A stretch of DNA of 64,000 bases from Phallus indusiatus (lineage: Eukaryota > Basidiomycota > Agaricomycetes > Phallales > Phallaceae). Below are positions 22,270 to 32,723 of the stretch, one piece after another. The position numbers were made by a program, and so were the translations under genes. How positions within the stretch are numbered: position 1 is the stretch's first letter; every line of letters begins with the position of its first letter. The stretch covers positions 2,366,683-2,430,682 of the forward strand of contig JAQFWX010000004.1 in the NCBI GenBank assembly GCA_027605045.1. Direction: 5' to 3'. The notes under the pieces were generated by a model. The model was not told the DNA's origin. It saw only the letters and a list, made by a program, of their open reading frames with translations, and made no database searches.

Positions 22270-22988
22270 GATTTGCTCTGATGGGGTGTACAGATGTAGG
22301 ATGTGTTGTAAAAATGCTCTAAAACTCACCCCGTATATATATGCAGGCATGCCACAATAGAAGCCTCGCGGATGTTGAGGAATCGAGAAGTGAAATTCAG
22401 TGTCTGACAGGTTGACCATCTTTGTATTGATGGTCCCTGCGAAAGGCGTCATTCTGACATTTCATGAACCAATGGTCCAATTATGATGACCTTTCAGGTT
22501 CTTCGGGAAGGCTGTCACTAAAAGCTATCCAACCGGACCCCACGGCAGTTGAATTATGCCGACATGCAAGCTCAGTCTATATTCGTTCTGATTCATTTGG
22601 CTGTTCGAGATATAAATGGAGTGAGAAGTCACATGGTTTTTTTAGTGCTTGAAATTGAATAAGATAGGCAAATTTGATCCAAAACTTAGATGAGATTCAT
22701 GCAATTTTTATCTTGAATTAGCATATTTAATCAGAACACAGATAGCTCACATGACAGTTCCGATCACTTAAGAATACGTACGATGCATCTCACGGGGGGT
22801 TCCACGTTCCCTATGGCCACAATTGTCATAATTCACCGGAAAGACGCTTCCGGTGCATGAACAAATATCCAATTCGGGTGACAGGGAATTCACATTCTGG
22901 TGTTGATGAGATTGCGGAATGTATGCATCTTATCCAAACAAGGTCAGAAGGTTGAATAAGCGCGGAAAGGGTTGAATGCAATGTATTG
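22270..22988. promoter_or_regulatory. Spacer between eIF2B-delta 3' end and Asn-rich gene start
   Basis: 719 bp containing the Asn-rich gene promoter and the eIF2B-delta 3' region. CCCCGTATATATATGC at about 22330-22345 is a TATA-like stretch some 60 bp upstream of the Asn-rich start. No gene is supported. Confidence 0.4.
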
Positions 22989-24618
22989 TCACCGTCCTAA
23001 AGCTAATGGAAGAGAACTAACTGAAGTGGGAGGTATTGTTCCCACTTCTGTGACAATGGCTGTAATATTAGACGGCGGTGTTAGATCATATAGTGGATTC
23101 AATATTTGAAGATTAGGATCATCCGATGACGGTAAACTACGATAAGAAAGCGGTGCTGACAGGTAGAATGATTCAAAATCTGCCATGAATGTAAATATCG
23201 ATACAAATAGAGACGAACCTAATTCGTTTTTGTTAAAGCTGTCCAGGTGAACAGCCTCCGAGAATTTGTACGTCTCACAACACACCAATACAGGTACGGA
23301 GTGGGCTTTAGCCATCATTGCGACTAAAGCTGTGCCAGCTCGCGAATACACAGCACCATCCATTTGCACCGAATGAGCACCAAGCATGACAATTGATGCT
23401 TCTTTGATGATTGATCCAAGAGCGGACAGCAAAAGGTAGGTACATTGGATCCCAGCTTCAGCCAATGTAGTTAGTAAATGTTTGCCTGTCAGAATCGAGA
23501 ATTAACGAGATCAACAATTGAAGGGTCCTCCTGCTAACCTTCTAAAAGAGGCCGTGAATCCGCTATAATGACTGAGAATACTTTCCCTTGTTCGTGTGCT
23601 TGTAGCAAAACATTCTCAACCACCGAAGAACTGTTCCGAAGCGAAGTCGGCAAAAAATTCTATAAGCAGTTCCCCCTGTACTTACCGGGAATAGGTAAGA
23701 ATGACATCGCCATCCTTGATTCTCTCTCCCGCAACATCTTGGATTAGCTCATCAGCCAAGGTGATATGGTCTCTAATATAATGATCTATTTTTTGGCATA
23801 GACGTTCTTTAGCCTGAAACGAAATCTGTTCAGTTCTCCATGGGCAATGACGAAATGTAAAGCACGGACATTCTGCTCAGGTAGATCGATGTCTAACACG
23901 CTTATTTCGACCTTTAAGTATCGAATTGCGTTTCCCATACTGACTGACATTGGTCGAGCGGCCACTAAATGACCAATTTGGGGATTCAAGTATGTCATTA
24001 AATGTCGAGACAGTGTCGTATTTGGCGGAGTGATATAATCTCTAATAACCTAGATAAAACGAAAATTAAGACAAAAAAATCAACTTTACATATCGAATTC
24101 GGCATTCCAACACTTACGGTTTTGAAGGCATTGAGGGTAGCAATACAACGTGCATTCGCGCCGACAATCTGAAAGCTTGAAAACTGAAGAGCCAGACGAA
24201 ATATTGCAGGGTGTAAGGGTCCTTTTAAATTTGACGAAGCAGAAGATTTCGGTGATCCAAAATGCGAGAAAATGCGCAGGCCACGAGTCTGGTCCTGCAC
24301 TTCCGGGACACTTTGCACTATGACCGACGGCATGTCTTTGGGAGGGGCTGTTTTGCTGACGTCTGACGTCTTGGTTGGTTTTGTAGTTTGACTCGGGGTT
24401 GCAACATTAGAAGGTTTCGGAGCTGGTTTGCTTGCAACTCCTGGTTTATTATTACTTGGAGCTGCCGCTTTCGCTGCAGCCTTGGCCTCCCGATCTTTCT
24501 CTTGTTTGGCTCGCCGCTCAGCCTTTGTCAATGCGGGTTTAGGAGGCGGTATTGTATGAGGTGTATCTTTTCGAGGTGGTTTACTAGCAGAATTGTCCTG
24601 GGTTGCGACGTGAGTCAT
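22989..24618 (-). CDS. GCD2: Translation initiation factor eIF2B subunit delta
   Basis: Regulatory/catalytic-complex subunit of eIF2B, the GDP-GTP exchange factor for eIF2 in the cytosol. The N-terminal 120 residues are Lys/Pro/Ala-rich (KPALTKAERRAKQEKDREAK), typical for delta. The core fold is diagnostic: LHPAIFRLALQFSSFQIVGA, NARCIATLNAFKTVIRDY, HLVAARPMSVSMGNAIRYLK, GDVILTYSRSSVVENVLLQA, FSVIIADSRPLLEG, IVMLGAHSVQMDGAVYSRAG, VPVLVCCETYKFSEAVHLDS, and NLQILNPLYDLTPPSNITAI followed by VTEVGTIPPTS. At least six exons. The usual C-terminal ending after PPTS (VPVVLR-like) is replaced by VSSLPLALGR. This may be natural divergence or a missed last exon. The start at 24618 faces RAT1, 93 bp away. 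Confidence 0.93.
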
Positions 24619-24711
24619 TGTAAGGGTTAAGGTTGATTATGCAATGCGCATTATCTAATACAGCGGACTCCACTCTCTTACGTCTTACCCTGAATTCGCA
24701 TCCCAGTTGTT
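24619..24711. promoter_or_regulatory. 93-bp divergent promoter eIF2B-delta / RAT1
   Basis: Only 93 bp lie between the two ATGs, so both transcripts must start within or even inside the opposite gene's leader. This arrangement suggests co-expression of translation initiation and RNA decay/processing genes. No TATA box. Confidence 0.6.
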
Positions 24712-27700
24712 ATGGTGGGTGAAGCCATGTTGATTTTTATTCTGGACACAGGACTAAGCAAATCATGACTTTTATAGGGTGTTCCCGCTCTTTTTCGATG
24801 GCTTAGTAAAAAGTATCCTAAAATTGGTGTGTCCCGCAGCCTTCCTTATCAATGTGTGGCTACTTCCGTGCTCCGTATACTGACACGTCGTCTTTTTAGT
24901 TTTACCAGTAGTTGAAGAAGAAGAGTCACAGCTACCCAACGGAGATGGCACATCAATAACAATACCTGTTGATATTTCGAAACCCAATCCTAACGGTACA
25001 GAGTTTGATAACTTATACTTAGATATGAATGGTATTGTGTGTGGCTGCGTGCAATTTTACCAAACATTCATGGTTTGACATATTTTCAGGTTCACCCATG
25101 TACGCACCCGGAGGGAAAGGTGTGTAGTGTTATGCTTTCCCAACATGGACTGCGCTCAAAACTTCCCCAAAGCCCGCCCCTGAAACGGAAGAGGACATGA
25201 TGGTTGAAATATTTAACTACACAGAGCGCGTTGTAAATATGATTCGGCCTCGTAAATTGTTGTTTATGGCTATCGGTGTGTTTCCTTTTTCTTCCGTTAC
25301 CTTGACCCTCACATGTTTGCTTCCTCACGCCACCAATAGATGGCGTGGCACCTCGTGCTAAAATGAATCAACAACGCTCAAGACGTTTTCGCTCTGCTCA
25401 GGAGGCAAAAGAGAAAGAGGAAGCGCGCAAAGAGGCCGTAGCTATGTTTGAAGGTATGTTTCCTTGTATCTGTAGATCAGGATAGCCTGCTTAGTTTTTT
25501 TTCGCTTTTGGTAGCCATGGGCAAAACCGTAAGCGACGAGACCAAGAACCAGAAGGCTTGGGATTCCAACGCCATTACGCCTGGAACACCCTTCATGGAC
25601 TTGCTAGCATCTTGCCTGCGTTATTGGGTGACAGATAAAATTAATTCAGACCCAGGCTGGAAAAACGTTGGTTATAGATTCTTTGGATCGTACTTCGCAA
25701 TTTATATGTATCTTAATATTGTTCATAGCTCCAAGTCATACTTTCTGATGCTAGCGTACCTGGTGAAGGAGAACATAAAATCATGGACTTTATCCGTAGG
25801 CAGAGGACTAATCCCCATCATGACCCGAATACGCGACATGTTATTTATGGACTGGTAAGTAGTTCATAGCTAGGATCTAGACTGTCATGATTGAGACGTT
25901 TTTGAAGGATGCTGATCTTATTATGCTGGCACTGGCGACACACGAACCCCATTTCAAAGTCTTGCGAGAAGATGTTTTCTTCCAAGAAGGCAGCCGAACA
26001 GCCTGTCGAATATGTGGTCAAGAAGGGCACTACGCGGCTCAGTGTACAGGGGAAGCTAAACTAAAACAAGACCAACATGATGTCGTCAAAAAGGATCCCG
26101 TGAAGAAGCCGTTTATCTTCCTGGACGTCTCTATTTTGCGAGAGTACCTTGAGGTAGAGCTCAACGCGCCACACGCACCTTTTGCCTTTGACCTAGAACG
26201 TGCTCTTGACGATTGGGTTCTTCTGATATTCTTTGTCGGAAATGACTTTCTTCCGCATTTACCTTCTCTGGAAATTCGCGAAGGAGCTATTGACACGCTA
26301 CTCAAGATCTGGAGGGAAGAGTTACCCCGAATGGGTGGCTATTTGACTAATCATGGACAAATTGAGCTACCTCGATTGGAAGTCATACTCCAAGGACTAG
26401 CTCGGAGGGAGGATGATATCTTTCGAAGGCGACGTGAAGGTAATATTGTTAACTTTGGTGAAAGATCCTTGATTGTTCACTATTTGAATTAGCTGAGGAA
26501 CGCCAGGATTCAAATGCAAAGCGTCGAAGAATCGAAGAAAATGGCCAGGCTGATGGCAAAAAGGAAGTAGAAGGTGGTATGCGCATGAACGAGACTACCT
26601 ATGTTCCTGTGGAAGTAAGGAGTGAACCGCCAATTCATCCCTCGCTTCCAAACCGTCCGGCATTTAATATGGCACCTGGACCAGCATCAGCACCAGCAGC
26701 ACCAGCACCAGCACCGGCGTCTGGGACAAATCCTACTCAGATTAATCTCACTACGAATCACGATGTGGTGGCGAATCGCCGTGCACTTCGTCTGGCAAAT
26801 ATGAGTGCTGCTGAATTGCTTAAAACAGAACTTGCCACACGTGCAGCGCAAAAACAATCCCGAAACGGAATGGGAAGGGGACCTAGACCGCAATCTTCAT
26901 TTGGGCCTCTCAGACCGGATGAAACTGTCGTTGTACCACACGTTAAACCGACAGAGACAGACGCACCCGTCGAACCGCCACCTTTGCAGCCTCCTAGTGT
27001 TGGAGCTTTGACAGGATACAGTGATTATGCTAATATGGACGTTTTACCTGGTTTGGGTGGACCATTAGCTACTGGATGGGGTACACCAACAGACAATGGA
27101 AGAGGAATTGGGGCGCCATCAGTTCTCGAGCCTCCTTTGATTGGTTCCGTCGGGGAAAATCAGCCACACGGTGACGCGGGATCAAAATCGGATTCTGCTA
27201 GTGGTGTCGTATCACCTCCACCTCCCGATCTAGTCCCTGCGACTGGATTGGAGGATGCACCTAAGGAGGAAAATGTAGATGCAGATGCAGATGCCGATGC
27301 TGAAGGAGATGCAGATGAGAATGAGAATGATAGTATGGATACGAATGTCTCTGCTAATGGCGTAGAAGCGGGACCTGGTGCTGCTGTCGCCAGCACAGAT
27401 GATACAATGAACGCGTTGGACCCGGCTAGGGAATTATTACACTCCCAGGGCGTCAAACGGAAGCTAGAAGACGCTGAAGCTGAAGAAGAAGGATCTGGAG
27501 CCGAAGAAGAAGAAGACGACGAAGGACCTCCAGATGTGATCGGTGCTGTTGTGCCTAGGAAAGTTCATCCGGATGGTACAGTTGAACAAGAAGATACTGT
27601 TCGGTAAATACAACTCACTTCGCTTCGGTTATGAACAGTTGACAATTGTTCTTTTTCTTTCGCAGGCTTTGGGAGCCGGGGTACAAAGAACGCTACTATA

Positions 27701-29218
27701 AACAGAAGTTCAATGTTGAATTGAGTGACTTGGAGTTCAGGAAGAAGTTCGTTTCCATTCTTGAGTCGATCGCAATCTGGGGACTGATTGTGTTTTACTT
27801 CCAGAATAACAAAGAGTTATGTGGAGGGTCTTTCCTGGGTCTTGCATTATTATTATCAGGGGGTGAGATTTTGTTCGAATTTACCAGTGAAAGCTTCTTT
27901 TTGGCTGATTGACATGCCTTTCCAGACACCTTCGTGGCAGTGGTATTATCCTTATCATTATGCGCCCTTTGCGTCCGATTTCGAAGACGTATCAAAAATG
28001 GAGATAAAGTTTGAGATCGGGCAGCCATTCAAGTCTTTCGAGCAACTAATGGGCGTATTCCCAGCCGCAAGGTAAGCAATGGATTTTGGTTTTCTCTTCG
28101 ACAATGTACTGAAAGACTGATGGTGAAGCCGACAACATATACCAAAACCGCTCCAACATCTAATGGTTGATGAAGATTCACCGATAATCGATTTTTATCC
28201 AACCACTTTTGAGATCGATATGAACGGGAAAAAAATGGCTTGGCAGGGAGTGGCGTTGTTGCCGTTTATCGATGAGAAGCGGCTATTGGACGCCATGTCC
28301 CCACGATTAAGCATGCTGACTGATGAGGAAGTTCGACGAAATAAGTGGGGAAGCAATGTGCTTTTTGTCGGGAAGGATCATCCGCTACATTCCTTCCTTT
28401 CTGGACTGTATGTGAAACGAAAGAGCAATGACGTGAGTATTTTATTGACTTCTGTTCTTTGCTCTAATCTTTTTTTTTATATCGAATGTCAATTCTAATT
28501 TTGAAATTCCGTGTTGTTTGGCTCTTGAAACACTCAGGCCATCACATTAGACACAAGGCTTTCAGCAGGAATCGCCGGATCGACATTGCCTGATTCTCAA
28601 TGTATCCCTGACTCTACATATTTCTCGCCGTTCGTAGAACGGGATATGCCAGACATTCCGGACAATAGGTCCATCTCGGCGCTATACTACTATCCTCGGC
28701 AACTGAAATTACACCGATCACAACTTTTACCCGGCGTTAAAAAACCCATGCGTGTTTTGACATCTGCTGATTTCGAGACACTGCATAGGGGAGGAAGAGG
28801 AGGAAGGGGAAGAGGGCGGGGTGGAGGCAACAGCGACAATCACGGATCTGGATATAGCGGATATGGTGCCGGACGGGGAGGATCGTATAATCAGCAGCAG
28901 CCGTATGGAAGTGCCGGAGGATATGACAGAAATACCGGTTATGGATACGGATATGGGTATGGATCATATGGCAATCATACAGGCACAGGAGGATACTCAA
29001 CTTCTCATCATAATTATCACGACAGTTATCATTCCTCCAATGGAACGATGGGTGGACGCGGGGGATACTCGGGGTCGAATCAGTCGTCGTCGTCGTATGG
29101 TCATAGTCACGGACATGGTTCTGGCCGCGGATACGGACAACAGTCCCATTCAAGTTACGGTTCATATGGACACAACAGTAGCAACAGCAGAGGAAGAGAT
29201 CGCGGAGGGCATTATTAG
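24712..29218 (+). CDS. RAT1: 5'-3' exoribonuclease 2 (RAT1/XRN2)
   Basis: Nuclear 5'-3' exonuclease for rRNA and snoRNA processing and torpedo termination of RNA polymerase II. The start codon ATG (24712-24714) is immediately followed by an intron (24715-24777); exon 2 opens [16 protein letters not shown]. Next come [59 protein letters not shown], and [17 protein letters not shown]; these hold the acidic active-site residues. A CCHC zinc knuckle ([14 protein letters not shown]), a feature of XRN2, follows. Then [20 protein letters not shown], a long acidic/Pro-rich linker, [35 protein letters not shown], and [16 protein letters not shown]. The tail from 28780 is Gly/Ser/Tyr-rich with RGG repeats. 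About a dozen exons. Confidence 0.96.
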
Positions 29219-30409
29219 TAGTATATTCTCTCAAAAATTTTGTGTTTCATCTTTTGGTTTTACTTTATTTTCGTCTTTCCGTGGTTCGTAGATAGTCTAA
29301 TCTGCCGATTCCATGGGAGTCGGTCGAGTTTGTTGCTATGCATCGCATTACTATTTGCGCACTAATACGTCCATGTGCTGCCTTCTGCAATTTCAATAAC
29401 TCAATCAATCTGCCTTCCCTGCGACCCCTTGTTCCTCGTATAGCTCATGTGATTCGTTGGGAATGATATCACTGATTTACAAGCAAAAAAAGTCTCAGTC
29501 GATGAAGGCAGTGCAAGGGTTATGAATTGCAGTCTGTGCATTGCCAGGAATTGCATCACATGTGTCATAACATCGGGTCTTGCAAGCAACCGTTGTGATC
29601 AGTAAAAAATAAGAAAATATTCAATGAACAAATAAATAAAATTACTCGCTGGTTCGAGTTTAGCGTGCACTTGAGATCGCTTCACAATTCGACATCAGTG
29701 TCGTTGTCGCTCTCGGATCCAGCGGCCTCTTTCTCGCCAAACGGGCTGTCACCCCATGAGTCACTCCGTCACACTCTATTTTACCTTATTCCACTCTTTT
29801 TTTCTGGGACAAGCTTGGATTGTCGATGCACTAACGGCCAAAGTCTGGGGTCAATCTTTGCCTCATAATTATAAATAAAATAAAGATCAACAAGTACAGC
29901 TTTGTCGCTCTTGCCGCCTACTTAATCGGTTGCTCTCGGTCTTTTGGTTATAAAAGGGCTTATTCTTCCGTCAAGTTTTTCCAGCTATTCCCGGGGTGTC
30001 GATACTTTCGTATTGTTGGTGTGTGCCCGCCACAGCCTACTCGTTTCAACATCTACTGGTAATATTCTCTCTGGCTTGTTCGATATAATACAGTTCCTTT
30101 TGTGAGTCCATATGTTCCTGCTCCATGTGCTCCAGGTCTCGCTCAAAATGAAATCCCCGTCTTAGAATTACAATTACTCTCCGTTCCTCTTCCCGCTCTG
30201 GCTTTTCCACGAAAATAGAATCTCTTATATAGAGGCTCTAACTTTGCAATCGATCTTCCAATTACTCGCTAGTCAAAGCCCAGTAATACGCCCAGAGGTC
30301 TATCGCGCGGAATCGCTTTTACGCTTCTTCTTCTTCTTCTTTCTACCACTTCTTATATTTGTTTTATATCCCTAACCTATTATATCCCCTTCCTTCGCCG
30401 GTCAGTGTA
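29219..30409. promoter_or_regulatory. Intergenic region and promoter of the Ser-rich gene
   Basis: The RAT1 3' end, then about 700 bp with no gene. TATAAAAGG at 29949-29957 is a good TATA box but lies about 450 bp before the ATG at 30410. This implies a long leader (or a leader intron) with pyrimidine-rich CTTCTT repeats at about 30325-30360. Confidence 0.5.
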
Positions 30410-31491
30410 ATGGCGAATTATTACCACTCGTATTCAACACCAGGCTCCAGCTCCAGCAGAGCATCGTCCGGATCACCCCTTAGCTCAGTCTACAGCCAGT
30501 CGCCACCAGACTCAACTGGTCAGTCTGTTTGGTCTTTTTTCTTTTAACTTTCTCATCGAACTCACGTGTTTTCATCACTTGTGTTTATTAGGATACTTTT
30601 CATTCTCATCTGCCCCGCCTTCGCCATACTACTACGCTTCTGAGTTTACTGGCTCCCCGGAAGCAAGTCCAGCTACGACGAACGACTCATACCAAGGAAG
30701 CGTCTCCTCTCGTTCTTCCTCAAGTCAAGGGCATTACCGTCATCCCAGCTCTTCTTCATCAACATCCTCGTCCTCTTATAATCAGGCTGCTGTATATGAT
30801 CATTCTCAGTACAATGGGCGCACTTCAAAGCGCCAGCGCGTCGTCGCTCCTGTCGACCCTACTGGACATCTTCAGCCCCATTGGATGGGTAGTGCAAATC
30901 AGACTCAGGCTCACAATGATTTCGCTGCAGGGATGTATCATCAACACACACATCCCCAAATGCAGATGTCATATCCGTCTCCTGCGTCAGCGACAGGACG
31001 TCATCCAGGAGGTGGATATACTGCCACAGCCACAGCCGCCGCGTCACTAGCCTATCCTCAAGTCTCGATCGCGACTGCACCCTCATCTGCACCTGCGCAA
31101 TCGACAAGAAGACATGCGTCTCCGACTCAAACAGGACAACAAAAGACGCACGGCGGGTGCCAAGAAGGCGAAGAAGTGGAAGAAATATTCGAGCACGGCC
31201 CGACTGAGCTTCCACCTCGGACATTTGCTGGTCATAGCAAATACAATCCACCCAAGAAACCCGGAAAGATCCCCGGGAGCGCCATGGATTATGTGCGTCT
31301 TTTCTTAATTACTGAATGCTGATTGTAACTTGAAAATAAACATCCACTAACAGTTGCCTATTCTGGAAGCCCGATTCGAGCGGCTAGAGAATGCCATTGA
31401 CCGATATATCGATTATAGGGGCCAGCGTGCTCTGAATAATTCGATATTGCCGGGATCGAGTAAAGATTCAACCTCTACCAAAGCGAGATGA
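30410..31491 (+). CDS. Ser-rich protein of unknown function
   Basis: Three exons. It starts MANYYHSYSTPGSSSSRASS and is dominated by Ser, Tyr, Pro and Thr. A basic patch TSKRQRVVAP could be a nuclear signal. A more structured end follows: GPTELPPRTFAGHSKYNPPK, KPGKIPGSAMDY and the last exon LPILEARFERLENAIDRYID. The last exon looks like an amphipathic helix. No known domain is recognised. The last intron (donor GTGCGT, acceptor ACTAACAG) keeps frame and is convincing. The function cannot be stated. Confidence 0.65.
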
Positions 31492-32723
31492 AAAACTGGC
31501 CCTTTTTTTCTTTTTATATCTGCCCTTTGCTCGACACAGCATATCATATACTGGTATGAATTGCTGTTCGCGTTCAAAACGTTTTTTTCTCGGGCCTCCT
31601 TAGGTTCGGCATTTTGAATTTTTCGTTCATAAGCCCATGGTGGCTTGTCGCCTTTTTTTGGTTGGACCAATTTTCTAATATCCCTGTTTTTGTTTATCCC
31701 CCTTCTCCATTCCTTTACATATGATGAACTCTAGGTTTCATCTCTTTTTTTTCGACTTGGTTTCTTATGGACTTTCAGCTTTCATCGGTGAAACACATCC
31801 ACATGCATGAACGGACATGGACAGCTTCTTTCCTTGATTTTCACACACACACGAACTATCTTATTAGCTAATTTTCCCCCACTTGTTTCTGCTTTGTTTC
31901 CCTCGACTCACGGAGTTGTATGGACACTGCGCTCGCTCATTACACACACAACGGACATTTTACGGACTTTTGATTCTACCTCTGACTTTTTTTTTACAGA
32001 AGTGCAGGGTGCCGTTCTAGGCAGGATCCCTAGTTGATTGATGCCTTTTCCTTCCACACATTCTCCTCACTCGCCCTTTACCCTTTACCATTTACCCTTT
32101 ACCCCAACCTTTTCTTCGAGCACAGGTTGTTCAGGATACGACTCACTTACATTAATTAGTGCTAGTGACCCTGCATGGACGCTTTCTCCCTATCATGGAC
32201 AATGGACGTTGATAAAATACGTTTGTTTTGGTTGTTTGTTGTTGTTAGGCAGTAATAGTAATCAAAAATGTTATTTTACCCATCATACTTTAAAAAAGAT
32301 GTTTGAACATCTGGTTACGACTATCGATTGCATATTAAAAATTGAACGCAGAAAGTCGATCATTGCTTTTTATATTAATGGCTCAAGAGAGAAGTGTTAT
32401 ACTAGAATTGTGATTTAATAAGGGCACCCCGCGACGCGCACCTTTTCTGACTGTTATAAATGAAGTGAGCATATGCATAAAATTTTATTGACATGTGGTT
32501 GGCAAGAAAGCACCTCATGAGTCTTAAATATAATTATACAAAAGCAAACAAAATTTCGGAGGAAAAAAAAAGAGAAACAGCGTACTATATAATTTCACTC
32601 GCGTTCGAGAAAGACACATTCTCTTCAAAAGGAGGAAAACAATTAAAAGCAAGCAAGCATAAGGGATGGGTAGAACAAAAATTTACGCCAATTTATCACA
32701 TCTTTTGACTCATCAAGTTGGGC
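31492..32723. other. Convergent intergenic region
   Basis: 1.2 kb between two converging genes. T/C-rich at 31680-32110, A/T-rich beyond. It includes repeated CCCTTTACC units near 32075-32105. No gene is supported. Confidence 0.4.
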
